Positions 7,112-15,089 are shown, counted from the stretch's first letter. The stretch: 30,754 nt of DNA from an uncultured Prevotella sp. (GCA_900542795.1 UQPD01000006.1:1-30754), one strand, 5' to 3'. Program-made: numbers and translations. The notes: generated from the letters alone by a model not told the origin.

Positions 7112-10100
7112 ATGATACCAGACGATATAAAAGACCGCATATTGGAGGCTACAGATTTGGTGGCACTCGTCAGCCAGACGGTGCAACTGAAGAAAAGTGG
7201 CCCTCGCTATGTAGGTTGTTGCCCGTTCCATGCGGAAAAGACGCCCTCGTTCTATGTGTTTCCGCAAACAGGCACATTCAAATGCTTTGGCTGCGGTGAA
7301 GGAGGTGATGCCATTGCGTTTCTGATGAAGCGTGATGGACTTTCTTATGTGGAAGCAGTCAAGCAGTTGGGCAAACTGTGTGGCATAGAAGTGGCGGAGC
7401 AGGAGGAAGATCCCGAAATCAAGCAGAAACGCATGCACAAGGAGGCGCTGTTGGTGGCGAACGAACAGGTGGCTAAGTTCTATGTGGAGCAGTTTGCGCT
7501 GTCTAAAGAAGCGCAAAGCTATGCTTTTGGACGCTGGGGCGAGGAGTACTGCACGCTCAAAGGCATTGGCTATGCTCCGAAGTCGGGCAAAGCACTCGCA
7601 GGCTTGAATATCAAGCGCGAGTTTTTGAGAGAGCTGGGCTTGGTGAACAAAGGCGGCTATGACCAGTACCAAGACCGCGTGGTGATACCTATCCATGACC
7701 GATATGGGCATGTGATAGGCTTCACCGCTCGATGCTTGGGTGATGAGCAACCCAAGTATAAGAATAGCGCAGATTCGATTTTGTTTCATAAGTCAAGAGT
7801 GCTGTTTGGCATGGAGGACGCTTGGCGACAAGCTGCCAAGACGGATAAGATGTTCCTCGTTGAAGGCGCACCCGATTGCATGCGCTTGCAAAGCATCGGG
7901 GTGCTGAACACGGTGGCTGCGCTGGGTTCTGCCTGGAATAAGGACCACTTTGCACTGATCAAGAAAAGTGCAAGCAAGGTATGTTTCTTGCCCGATGATG
8001 ATCCGCCTAAAAGAGGCGAACATTTCGGGCATGGCGTGCAAGTGGTGTTTGAAGCAGGCAAATTGGCTATGGAGTGTGGTTTGTCGGTTTCTATCAAGGA
8101 AATACCCGACATAGAGAATGCACACAAGCAGGATCCCGACACGTTCTATCAGAATATGAACGTGTTCCGCTCTGTGGAAGAGGTGGACTTTATTCTGTGG
8201 CGGGCGCAAAAGGCTTTCAGATTTGCGCAGACCACGGAGGAGCAGCGTGTGGTGGTGCGCGAAATTGCGTATTTGCTGACATTGATTGACGACCCGACGG
8301 GCGTATCAATGTACGTAGATAAGTTGTCTGCCATTTCGGGCAAAAAGGGCTTTTGGAAGGAGGCTATCAATGCGGAGAAGAAACGCATCGAGGAGGAAGA
8401 GAAAAGAGAACGAGGAGAGGCGGTGGACGACCTTTATAAACGCTTTGGCTTTTATGTGGAACAGGGCAAGTATTTCTCTATTACGGAGAAGGGCAATGTC
8501 TATGAGTGGTCGAATTTTACAATGGAACCGCTTTTTCATATCAAGGATAATCTCTCTCCTAAACGTCTATATACACTAACAAACGAATTACACATGAAGG
8601 TTTTGATTGAACTCAACCAAGAGGACTTGGTGAGCATTTCTAAGTTTAAGCAGAAGATCGAAGGACAGGGCAACTTTATTTGGAAAGCTACGGAACGTGA
8701 GCTTACCAAACTTAAATCGTTTCTCTACGAGAAAACGGAAACGGCTTCGCAGATTAAACAGATGGGTTGGCAACGTGAGGGCTTTTATGCTTTTGGCAAT
8801 GGGGTGTTCTTCAAGAATAAGTTTTACCCTGCTGATGAATATGGCATTGTGCGTTTGCCCGACTTGGGCAATTACTACTTGCCTTCTTCATCGAAGATAT
8901 ACAAAGATGATGCCCGGCTTTTCACGTTTGAAAAGCAGTTTGTGCATCTCAACTACTCTTCCGTTACGCTGGAAGAGTTTACCGCACAACTTTTTAAGGT
9001 GTTTGGCGATAATGGACGGATAGGATTCGCTTTCTATCTCGCCACGCTCTTTCGTGATGTGGTCACCAATGCTTCGGCAGAGCATTGGTTCCCTATTCTC
9101 AATCTCTTTGGTCCGAAAGGTAGTGGTAAATCGGAGTTGGGACATACGCTTTTATCGTTGTTCACGATAGCGTATAAAGCTCCCAATATCCAAAACTCTA
9201 CGATCTCTGCTCTCAATGACACTGTGGCTGCTTCGGCAAATGCCTTAGCCCACATTGATGAGTATAAGAACGACCTCGACCCTAAGGTGATTGAGTTCTT
9301 GAAAGGTCTGTGGGACGGCACGGGGCGTAGCCGTATGAACATGGATTTGGACAAGAAGAAGGAGGTGACAGCCGTTGATGCTGGCATTATCTTGTCAGGA
9401 CAAGAGATGCCCACGGCTGATATTGCACTCTTCTCGCGATTGATTTTCTTGCAGTTTCCGCGTTCCACGTTCACGCAAGAGGAGAAGAAGAATTATATGC
9501 GTCTCATGGAGATGCGTTCGGGTGGTTTGACACACCTCACCATCGCTCTCCTCAAATACCGCAAGCGGTTTGAGGAGCGTTTTACGGGTACACTCAAAGA
9601 GGTACGCAAGCAGGTGGGTGTCGCTTTGCAAGGCAAGCAATGTGAGGACCGCATTGTAAATAACTGGTGTGTGCCATTGGCGGCATTGCGTGTACTGCAA
9701 GATGCAGTTCCCACGCTGGCTTACGATGACCTTTTCAAGATTGTCATCGAAGGTATTCTCAAACAGAATGCGGAGTGTAAAACCAATGGCGAGCTGGGCA
9801 GCTTTTGGAATGTGGTGCAGTATCTTGCAAGTGAGGGTATCATCAATGATACGGGCGATTTTGTCATTCGCTACCTCACCAAACTCAAAACGGACATAGT
9901 AGATACTTCTTGGCTGGATAAACGGGCGGTGTTGTACATGCAGACTTCACGTATCTTCAATCTTTATCGCAAGGAGGGACGCAAGACGGACGAGAAAACC
10001 TTGCCCACTGATGCGCTCAAATACTACCTGGCCAACAGTGCTGCTTATCTCGGTCAGAAGGTGGTGCGCTTTATTGTGTTCCGCAATGGCTACCCTGTAT

Positions 10101-10243
10101 TGGACTCTGCCAAGCAGGACAAGCATGGCAACCCGGCTAAACTCTCTCAATCGGCACGCAGCTATTGCTTTGACTACCAGAAGTTGGTGGATCAATTCGG
10201 CATAAATCTAATTACGGGGGACTCGGACGATGAAGAGGAATAA
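7112..10243 (+). CDS. CHC2 zinc-finger/TOPRIM primase fused to AAA+ helicase-like domain
   Basis: This 1043-aa replication protein should make primers and probably unwind DNA for the element. The N-terminal CHC2 zinc finger uses C37, H40, C58 and C61 (CCPFH...CFGCG). The DnaG-like core and TOPRIM follow, with the acidic residue in FLVEGAPD (about 248-255) and DDD at 295-297. A long Glu/Lys-rich coiled-coil region lies at about 400-440. The C-terminal ATPase has Walker A GPKGSGKS (667-674) and a following IDEY acidic strand. The C-terminus is acidic (DSDDEEE). Fused primase-helicases of this size are typical of phages, satellites and integrative elements. The last 24 bp are repeated at 11039-11062, beyond the inserted cargo gene. 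Confidence 0.9.
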   Translation: MIPDDIKDRILEATDLVALVSQTVQLKKSGPRYVGCCPFHAEKTPSFYVFPQTGTFKCFGCGEGGDAIAFLMKRDGLSYVEAVKQLGKLCGIEVAEQEEDPEIKQKRMHKEALLVANEQVAKFYVEQFALSKEAQSYAFGRWGEEYCTLKGIGYAPKSGKALAGLNIKREFLRELGLVNKGGYDQYQDRVVIPIHDRYGHVIGFTARCLGDEQPKYKNSADSILFHKSRVLFGMEDAWRQAAKTDKMFLVEGAPDCMRLQSIGVLNTVAALGSAWNKDHFALIKKSASKVCFLPDDDPPKRGEHFGHGVQVVFEAGKLAMECGLSVSIKEIPDIENAHKQDPDTFYQNMNVFRSVEEVDFILWRAQKAFRFAQTTEEQRVVVREIAYLLTLIDDPTGVSMYVDKLSAISGKKGFWKEAINAEKKRIEEEEKRERGEAVDDLYKRFGFYVEQGKYFSITEKGNVYEWSNFTMEPLFHIKDNLSPKRLYTLTNELHMKVLIELNQEDLVSISKFKQKIEGQGNFIWKATERELTKLKSFLYEKTETASQIKQMGWQREGFYAFGNGVFFKNKFYPADEYGIVRLPDLGNYYLPSSSKIYKDDARLFTFEKQFVHLNYSSVTLEEFTAQLFKVFGDNGRIGFAFYLATLFRDVVTNASAEHWFPILNLFGPKGSGKSELGHTLLSLFTIAYKAPNIQNSTISALNDTVAASANALAHIDEYKNDLDPKVIEFLKGLWDGTGRSRMNMDLDKKKEVTAVDAGIILSGQEMPTADIALFSRLIFLQFPRSTFTQEEKKNYMRLMEMRSGGLTHLTIALLKYRKRFEERFTGTLKEVRKQVGVALQGKQCEDRIVNNWCVPLAALRVLQDAVPTLAYDDLFKIVIEGILKQNAECKTNGELGSFWNVVQYLASEGIINDTGDFVIRYLTKLKTDIVDTSWLDKRAVLYMQTSRIFNLYRKEGRKTDEKTLPTDALKYYLANSAAYLGQKVVRFIVFRNGYPVLDSAKQDKHGNPAKLSQSARSYCFDYQKLVDQFGINLITGDSDDEEE

Positions 10244-10245
10244 TC
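10222..10245 (+). repeat. 24-bp direct repeat at the primase 3' end, copy 1
   Basis: This segment encodes the SDDEEE-stop end of the primase. It matches 11039-11062 at 22 of 24 positions, and the second copy also keeps an in-frame stop codon. The pair brackets the cargo gene at 10337. Confidence 0.85.
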
Positions 10246-10272
10246 TGTGGCAAAAAAAATATTATTATTTTT

Positions 10273-10304
10273 TTTGGGGGGGTAGAAATATATCTATATA
10301 TTTG
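10273..10304 (+). promoter_or_regulatory. Strong consensus promoter of the 10337 cargo gene
   Basis: A TTTG -33 element (10273-10276) and a TATATTTG -7 box (10297-10304) are separated by 20 bp, an excellent Bacteroidetes match. The spacer begins in a run of seven G residues (10276-10282) that follows eight T residues, so slippage could change the spacing. Confidence 0.8.
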
Positions 10305-10336
10305 CAAATGCATGTTTAACTACTAATTTTTATGAT

Positions 10337-10960
10337 ATGAAAAAGACTCTATTCATGCTTCTTGCTTGTTTGTTTTGCGTCTTTGCACAAGCACAGACTA
10401 AGGTAGAGGTCAGACTTACAGATGGCAAGGTTGTGAAAGGTACTACCAGAACCTTGTTCTCTGTTGATGATGCAAACTCTATTAAGGTGAAAGACGCCAA
10501 GGGGGAAAAGAAAACCTACAAATCCACAGAGGTAAAAAATCTTCGTGTTTACGATGACAAAAGCCAGAAATGGTACACCTTTGAGGCTTTGAAAGCGCAA
10601 AAAGCGTTACCAAATGTGTGGAACAAGAATCCGAAACCTTATAGCGACCCTGTTTTTTTGCAGGTAGTTTATGAAGGTAAGAACGTCACGGGATATGTTC
10701 ACAACATTTCCACGCGGACCAACACTAAGACCCTTCAGCTGACAGGTACGGGAGGTGTGCTCTACTTCAAGTTGAAGAACGAAGATGTAGCTCGCGCTTT
10801 TTGGATGAGTGCGGCGGTTGGTTGGAGAGCAGAACTCAAATTGGTCTTCAAGGATTTCCCTGTAATGAAACCCGTTATCAAGGAACTTGACTCAAAGTCT
10901 TTCTATGCAGACCCATTTGCGCTGATCAAAACATTTGATGGACTTTTGGAAAAAAAATAA
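10337..10960 (+). CDS. Secreted protein of unknown family (paralogue of 21509), cargo gene
   Basis: The product is 207 aa, with a signal peptide cleaved after CVFAQAQ (about residue 20). The mature part starts with a beta-rich region (KVEVRLTDGKVVKGTTRTLF) like small exported beta-barrel or ligand-binding proteins. It shares with the 21509 product the blocks NPKPxxxPVFLxxxYxGKNVxGY and LxFKDFPxxxxxIxxxE, and a final DPxxxI segment, so the two are paralogues. It has its own promoter and terminator and is flanked by direct repeats of the primase 3' end. It therefore looks like an inserted accessory gene and not part of the replication operon. Function is unknown; export to the envelope is inferred. 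Confidence 0.8.
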   Translation: MKKTLFMLLACLFCVFAQAQTKVEVRLTDGKVVKGTTRTLFSVDDANSIKVKDAKGEKKTYKSTEVKNLRVYDDKSQKWYTFEALKAQKALPNVWNKNPKPYSDPVFLQVVYEGKNVTGYVHNISTRTNTKTLQLTGTGGVLYFKLKNEDVARAFWMSAAVGWRAELKLVFKDFPVMKPVIKELDSKSFYADPFALIKTFDGLLEKK

Positions 10961-10980
10961 GATTGTCTGAAGGAATAAAG

Positions 10981-11027
10981 AGCATGGTACGCTCATCTGA
11001 AATAGGTGATTGTACCATGCTTTTTTT
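10981..11027 (+). terminator. Terminator of the 10337 cargo gene
   Basis: AGCATGGTAC (10981-10990) and GTACCATGCT (11012-11021) pair perfectly over 10 bp around a 21-nt loop, followed by a T run. Confidence 0.9.
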
Positions 11028-11038
11028 GTTCACTCCTG

Positions 11039-11062
11039 CTCGGACGAGGAAGAGGAATAGTC
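11039..11062 (+). repeat. 24-bp direct repeat of the primase 3' end, copy 2
   Basis: This is the second copy of the segment at 10222-10245, with two substitutions. It lies between the cargo terminator and the reversed ardA relic, where no primase coding remains upstream of it. Confidence 0.85.
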
Positions 11063-11129
11063 AGCGGAACTTTTCGTTTATTACAAAAGGCACGGAGCTT
11101 TCACCCCGCTTCCGTGTTTTTTTGTGTTT

Positions 11130-11668
11130 TAGAGGTACATGACCATCGCAAAAGGTGCAGCCCGTCCTAATCCCATGCACAGCGTGCGTAATCGAAGAAG
11201 AGAATGCCCGTCGTGCTATCCAATCGTAGCACGGAACAATGGTATCGGCAAAATCCTCCTCCGTCTCAAATTTTCCTTTATGTGTGGCGAGGGCGAAAAA
11301 TCGTTGTAACATTTGTAACATTTGTAACACGCTCATTTTCAGACATCTAACAGTATCCTTTTCTTGTAATCGAATGTAATTTCTTGTAACATTTCTCTCA
11401 ATACCATACTTCGGGGAGGCCTTTTCATCTTAAAAGCGGTGGCGGGACCCTCTTCGTTATCATGCAGCAGGGCGGTTTTATGAACTCCTCGCAGCTGTCG
11501 AAAACGTACATATCCTTATTGCCAATCTCCCATGTCAAGGTTGTACTTCTTGTTCGTGCCTTTCATAGGAGGCTGAACCCATAGGCATTCAACGAGGTAA
11601 GGCTGCATTCATGGAGCGCTCTGCCGAACCTAACTTTAATGTTTGAGCTTCTGTGGTGTCGTGTCCAT
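11130..11668 (-). pseudogene. Degenerate reversed copy of ardA
   Basis: Read on the minus strand from ATG 11668, this follows the intact ardA (11955-12554) along its length, with deletions. The leader TCAAGAAATGGACAC is shared. A frameshift after about nine codons puts a stop where ardA has LQTLKLG. The middle (about 11410-11590) keeps TACAAGAAGTACAA, TTCGACAGCTGCGA and CCCCGAAGTATGGTAT-like blocks. A later frame gives KFETEEDFADTIV and TFCDG, against KFDSEEDFAEMIV and TFCDG in ardA. The terminator sequence beyond the end is also duplicated (11085-11125). It cannot make ArdA. Together with ardA it forms a large palindrome. Confidence 0.85.
11301..11328 (+). repeat. Iteron-like 9-bp tandem TTGTAACAT x3
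   Basis: Three contiguous 9-bp units TTGTAACAT, TTGTAACAT and TTGTAACAC run from 11304 to 11330. A 28-bp stretch here matches the reverse complement of 13819-13846 at 26 positions. In the reversed ardA relic this sequence replaces ardA coding sequence. A related TTGTAACAT occurs near 11383. Confidence 0.8.
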
Positions 11669-11954
11669 TTCTTGATTTGAATGTTTACCCGTGACGGCCT
11701 ACGGGCGGAGAGATTTTTCCTGATGCAAAGGTAATGCGAGCGTGAACGGACAAGTACCGCGTTGCTATGGCTGCACAAAAAATCCGACAACTTTCCTTCT
11801 TTTTTTTCGTGCCTCACAAAAAGGAGGTATTTCAGATTTTTTCTTTGCCATTACTTGCTCCTGTGTTCACTTCCTCTCGCATTCTTTTCGCATCGTAAAA
11901 AGTCCTCACCCGGAGGACATCACTTAAAGTTTCACATTCAAATTCTATCAAGAA
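11669..11954. promoter_or_regulatory. Centre of the ardA palindrome with divergent control region
   Basis: This 286-bp spacer holds a minus-strand -7 box TACCTTTG (11726-11733) towards the relic. The surrounding ATTTTTCCTGATGCAAAG (11713-11730) recurs at 27030-27046 with one base missing, in the centre of the other palindrome. Towards ardA there is a short hairpin GTCCTC/GAGGAC (11902-11907, 11913-11918) in the leader. No clear plus-strand -7 box is visible. Confidence 0.6.
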
Positions 11955-12554
11955 ATGGACACTAACAACACCACATCAGCTCTTCAAACATTAAAGTTAG
12001 GCTCAGCAGAGCGCGAAGAAAAATTGCAGCCTTACCTCGTTGAACACCTATGGGATCAGCCCGCTGTTTATTGCGGCACGTACAAGAAGTACAACAATGG
12101 CTCATTGGACGGAGCTTGGCTGGATCTGGAAGCATTCGACAGCTACGATGAGTTCCTTGAAATATGTGCCCTGCTGCACGATGACGAAGAGGATCCCGAG
12201 TTCATGTTTCAAGATTATCAAGGCTTCCCCGAAGCATGGTATTGCGAGAGCTGCCCAGGGGAAGATACATTCGACAAGATTATAGAATACTGTCAGTTGT
12301 CTGAAGATGAGCGCGAGGTTTACGATGCTTACTACGAATGTACAGGTGATGATTCTTTCGCCCACGCCAAGGAGCGCTATATGGGAAAATTTGATTCGGA
12401 GGAAGATTTTGCCGAGATGATTGTCAATGAGTGCTACAATCTGGAGCGCATGATGGGTGCTCTCTCCCCTTATTTCGATTACGAAGGCTATGCAAGGTAT
12501 TTGTTCTCGTCGAGCTACACCTTCTGCGATGGATATGTGTTCTGCCAACAATAA
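11955..12554 (+). CDS. ardA: Antirestriction protein ArdA
   Basis: This 199-aa, very acidic protein of the ArdA family mimics B-form DNA and blocks type I restriction enzymes, protecting incoming element DNA. The ArdA signature is clear: AVYCGTYKKYNNGSLDGAWL at about 37-56, then the acidic FDSYDEFLEICALLHDDEEDPE block and DYQGFPEAWYCES. The C-terminal domain contains KERYMGKFDSEEDFAEMIV and ends GYARYLFSSSYTFCDGYVF. Length is in the range of Bacteroidetes ArdA. It stands alone between a leader hairpin and a terminator, next to its own degenerate reversed copy. Confidence 0.93.
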   Translation: MDTNNTTSALQTLKLGSAEREEKLQPYLVEHLWDQPAVYCGTYKKYNNGSLDGAWLDLEAFDSYDEFLEICALLHDDEEDPEFMFQDYQGFPEAWYCESCPGEDTFDKIIEYCQLSEDEREVYDAYYECTGDDSFAHAKERYMGKFDSEEDFAEMIVNECYNLERMMGALSPYFDYEGYARYLFSSSYTFCDGYVFCQQ

Positions 12555-12561
12555 AAAAACA

Positions 12562-12592
12562 CGGGAGCGGGGTGAAAGCCCCGTTCCTTTTG
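12562..12592 (+). terminator. Terminator of ardA
   Basis: GGAGCGGGG (12564-12572) pairs with CCCCGTTCC (12579-12587) with one G-U pair and a 6-nt loop, followed by TTTT. The same structure is present in reverse at about 11085-11120 beyond the ardA relic. Confidence 0.85.
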
Positions 12593-12672
12593 AAACCCTC
12601 TTTTGATACTCTTTTGAATTGTCTTACGGGGAACCATTAACCAACCAACCAACTAAATAAGTTTAATTACTT

Positions 12673-12735
12673 AATACATACATAGAAATACTTGATATAC
12701 ATCATCTTTAGTACAGCTTAAAAGGTGTATATTTG
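12673..12735 (+). promoter_or_regulatory. Promoter of the 12765 gene with shared 18-bp motif
   Basis: AATACATACATAGAAATA at 12673-12690 is identical to 6236-6253. The -7 box TATATTTG is at 12728-12735, at the same distance from the motif as at the early promoter. TTTA at 12707-12710 is a weak -33. TTAAT also precedes the motif in both places. Confidence 0.7.
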
Positions 12736-12764
12736 CAGCATTTCAAACTACCCAACTGTACTTC

Positions 12765-13295
12765 ATGAGTGACTATCTTGTCTACATAAAAATGCCATCG
12801 TATTTGCGCCAATGGTTCGTTCACCGTCACAGCGGTTCCGAGCCAGTGGTGCTCAGGCAAGGTAGCATAGAATCGAAGTTGATAAAGTTGGCACAAAGCC
12901 GCCAGCCCGACGACTTCTTTCCTCCGCTTCAAAAGGAGGACGAGGTGGCTATTTGCATTCCTTACTCCAAGGCACGCGACCCACGTACCTACAACTATAT
13001 CTCTCCCACGGGCAAGAAGGCATTGCTTGATAACATCAAGAATGCTTTTGCCGTGGATTGCTGGAACTTCTTGCACGATTTCGGGCATATCGGTCAGCAA
13101 CAAAAGGAACTGATCTATTTGTATATGGAGCAAAGGGGCATCAAGGAGGACGGCACTTGTTGGGACAGCATTGCGAAGGCTTATCAGCGACTTCGCAAGA
13201 ACTACCTCTCAAACGAGAGTAGAAAAAGAACCCGACAACAGCAAGTTGAAAAGTCACAAGCAGAAAGCCAAGAGTTTGTAGAACATAATTGTTAA
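12765..13295 (+). CDS. Hypothetical protein with possible C-terminal DNA-binding region, 176 aa
   Basis: This is a soluble basic protein with no family I can name. A region at about 85-150 (KKALLDNIKNAFAVDCWNF to IKEDGTCWDSIAKAYQRLRK) could be a sigma-region-4 or Mor-like HTH. The tail is Lys/Arg/Gln-rich. It is the first gene after the promoter carrying the shared 18-bp motif and lies just before the late regulatory region, so a late-gene regulator is a reasonable guess but unproven. The next gene starts 14 bp after its stop. Confidence 0.6.
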   Translation: MSDYLVYIKMPSYLRQWFVHRHSGSEPVVLRQGSIESKLIKLAQSRQPDDFFPPLQKEDEVAICIPYSKARDPRTYNYISPTGKKALLDNIKNAFAVDCWNFLHDFGHIGQQQKELIYLYMEQRGIKEDGTCWDSIAKAYQRLRKNYLSNESRKRTRQQQVEKSQAESQEFVEHNC

Positions 13296-13309
13296 TACCG
13301 AAGTTAGAC

Positions 13310-13723
13310 ATGAACAGATTGCCGGGTATCAGCCATATTGCATACGTATTGGCTGAAGCTCTCACACCGCACATCACCTTGCAGGCGATAGCGAAGGTGC
13401 CAGTGGGCATCTTTGCTCGGCTTTCTTTTGTTCCGTTCAACAAGCGCACTGCGCTTTGTGAAACGGAAACGGAGTTTGACAACAACAGCACGCTCGAAAC
13501 GGCTACGCTGACTTTCTACGCTTCTGAAAACTTGCCATCGGGCAATCTTTGCTTTGTGGTGACAAGTGTGAATGGGGAGCAATATCTCATTGGAACAAAG
13601 GAGGCGCCTTTCCCTTTTGTTAAAAAGGAACAAACCACGGGGTTGCCTGATGGTGACGCCAACACCGCAAAATACACGGTTTCCTACTCAAATCGGGTGG
13701 CTCTGATACCGATTTCGGGCTAA
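13310..13723 (+). CDS. Hypothetical protein, 137 aa, possibly structural
   Basis: The product begins MNRLPGISHIAYVLAEALTP and is beta-rich, with segments such as LTFYASENLPSGNLCFVVTSVNGEQYLIGTKE that suggest a small beta-sandwich. No signal peptide is present. The frame can be extended to TTG at 13289, but ATG 13310 is preferred. It is likely co-transcribed with the 12765 gene. I cannot name the family; in phages such proteins may be minor virion parts, which is inference. Confidence 0.6.
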   Translation: MNRLPGISHIAYVLAEALTPHITLQAIAKVPVGIFARLSFVPFNKRTALCETETEFDNNSTLETATLTFYASENLPSGNLCFVVTSVNGEQYLIGTKEAPFPFVKKEQTTGLPDGDANTAKYTVSYSNRVALIPISG

Positions 13724-13818
13724 AATCCCTTGATTTTGTAACTTTTTAGGGGTGTTTGTAACAGCGAGTAACTTTTTGGCGTTTTCAGAACGCTTGAAAA
13801 TCAAGTAGTTGAGAAAAA

Positions 13819-13846
13819 GTTACAGATGTTACAAATGTTACAACGA
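13819..13846 (-). repeat. Inverted copy of the TTGTAACAT iteron block
   Basis: Two exact ATGTTACAA units (13826-13834, 13835-13843) and one degenerate unit form the reverse complement of the 11301-11328 block, with 26 of 28 positions matching. Confidence 0.8.
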
Positions 13847-13906
13847 AAATGGTCTCGCGCGAGCGCGAAACAAAAATTTCTCTGACGCAACATTTTCATA
13901 AATTTA

Positions 13907-13957
13907 TACTTTTGAACGATGGGCAGGTGCAGCCGTGAGGTTCCACCTGTCTTTTTT
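13907..13957 (+). promoter_or_regulatory. Promoter box followed at once by terminator hairpin
   Basis: A -7 box TACTTTTG (13907-13914) is followed within 7 bp by GGCAGGTG...CACCTGTC, with one G-U pair, and TTTTTT. Transcripts from this box would stop after about 40 nt unless readthrough occurs. It may be the terminator of the upstream genes, an attenuator, or a tiny RNA. Confidence 0.6.
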
Positions 13958-13983
13958 GCTTTTTATATGTGCGCATATCTTTG
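13955..13983 (+). promoter_or_regulatory. Late promoter of the capsid operon
   Basis: TTTG (13955-13958) and TATCTTTG (13976-13983) with a 17-bp spacer. The start point would be near 13990, which places the true start codon of the next gene at 14005 and not upstream. Confidence 0.7.
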
Positions 13984-14004
13984 CCATATAAATCACACGC
14001 GATT

Positions 14005-15084
14005 ATGGCAAAGAACAAATACCAACTTCATTTGAAAGGCTATGTGGGCAGCTGGGACTTTGATGCTGACTACGTGGACTATATTCTGGGCAAGAACCCT
14101 GACAAGGAGGTGGCGGTGCTGATTGACAGTCCTGGCGGACAACTCAACACGGCATTGAGTATCTCTTCTGCTTTCAAGCGGCATGGCAATGTCCATGCGC
14201 ACTTTGTGGGCATGAACGCGAGTGCTGCCACCATCGCTTCGATGGGTGCCAAGCACATCACCATGGACAAGTCTGCCATGTATCTTGTGCATCAATGTGC
14301 GCTTCCATTTTTTGAGTATGGCAATCTCAATGCCACAGGCATGAGCCAGCTCATTGAAAGTCTCGGCAAAGCCAAGACGGATTTGGAAAAGATGGACGCA
14401 AATGTGGCTACAATGTATGCCACACGCTGCAAGAAAGAGCCGAAGGCTTTGCTAGACCTCATGAAGGTGGGCGGCTGGCTCACTGCACAAGAGGCACTGG
14501 ATTGGGGCTTTGTAGATGAACTGACAGAGTTCGAGGACGAAACAGCTCCTGTGCTCACGGCTTCTCTCGCTGCCGATTTTCAGGCGAATGGCATTCCGCT
14601 ACCGAACGTCCCCAAGAGCAAGTCGGAAGAAACGTTCTTCCAAAAGATGGCGCAAGCGCTTGCTGCCGTTTTCAAACCAACACAAGTAAACAATCAACAT
14701 ACCCCGAAACCTATGAACAAGGTCTATAAAAACATTTGCAAGTTTCTTGCTTGTGAGCACTTTTCCGTAGAAGAAGGAAAGGTGACGCTCACCGAGGAAC
14801 AGATGGATAACATCGAATGCTCCTTGCAAGCCAACCACGACATGATAGCGGAGCTATCTATCAAGGTGAAGAATGCAGAGGACGAGAATAAGAAGCTCAC
14901 AGAGACGAACAAGTCGCTCGATGAAGCAAACAAAACGCTCGAAGCGAAAGTGGCCAACCTCCCTGCTGCATCAACCACCGCCATCGTAGATGACAAGAAA
15001 CATGAGGACCACGAACCCACAGCTTACGAACAGTTCATCAATGCTGGCGAAACGGCACGCAAACTTTATGACAGTTTGCCATAG
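14005..15084 (+). CDS. ClpP-type prohead protease with C-terminal scaffold-like coiled coil
   Basis: This 359-aa protein would process the phage capsid and help it assemble. The N-terminal ClpP-like domain (about 1-170) has the oxyanion motif SPGG, the nucleophile Ser73 in GMNASAATIASMG and His96 in YLVHQC, with the terminal GWLTAQEALDWGFVDEL element. The C-terminal 150 residues are charged and coiled-coil-like (about 260-320, with repeated Glu/Lys/Asn), as in protease-scaffold fusions. The frame is open from 13969, but the promoter -7 box lies inside that extension, so ATG 14005 is chosen. It is the first gene of the late operon and directly precedes the major capsid gene. Confidence 0.88.
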   Translation: MAKNKYQLHLKGYVGSWDFDADYVDYILGKNPDKEVAVLIDSPGGQLNTALSISSAFKRHGNVHAHFVGMNASAATIASMGAKHITMDKSAMYLVHQCALPFFEYGNLNATGMSQLIESLGKAKTDLEKMDANVATMYATRCKKEPKALLDLMKVGGWLTAQEALDWGFVDELTEFEDETAPVLTASLAADFQANGIPLPNVPKSKSEETFFQKMAQALAAVFKPTQVNNQHTPKPMNKVYKNICKFLACEHFSVEEGKVTLTEEQMDNIECSLQANHDMIAELSIKVKNAEDENKKLTETNKSLDEANKTLEAKVANLPAASTTAIVDDKKHEDHEPTAYEQFINAGETARKLYDSLP

Positions 15085-15089
15085 TAATC

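Larger units (their letters stand above)
13724..14004. promoter_or_regulatory. Late-operon control region
   Basis: This 281-bp gene-free stretch is dense in structure. CTTGATTTT (13729-13737) pairs with AAAATCAAG (13797-13805), and a GCGTTTTC/GAACGC-type hairpin sits between them. Several TGTAAC elements are present. The inverted 28-bp repeat of 11301-11328 lies at 13819-13846. TCGCGCGA follows near 13854. Two -7 boxes and one terminator are described separately. It could combine late promoter, repressor sites and possibly a replication origin. Confidence 0.55.

Noticed and set aside
7061..7789. 242-codon open frame on the minus strand
   Set aside because: It is antisense to the CHC2/TOPRIM part of the primase, where all motifs lie on the plus strand; the antisense product has no sensible domain.
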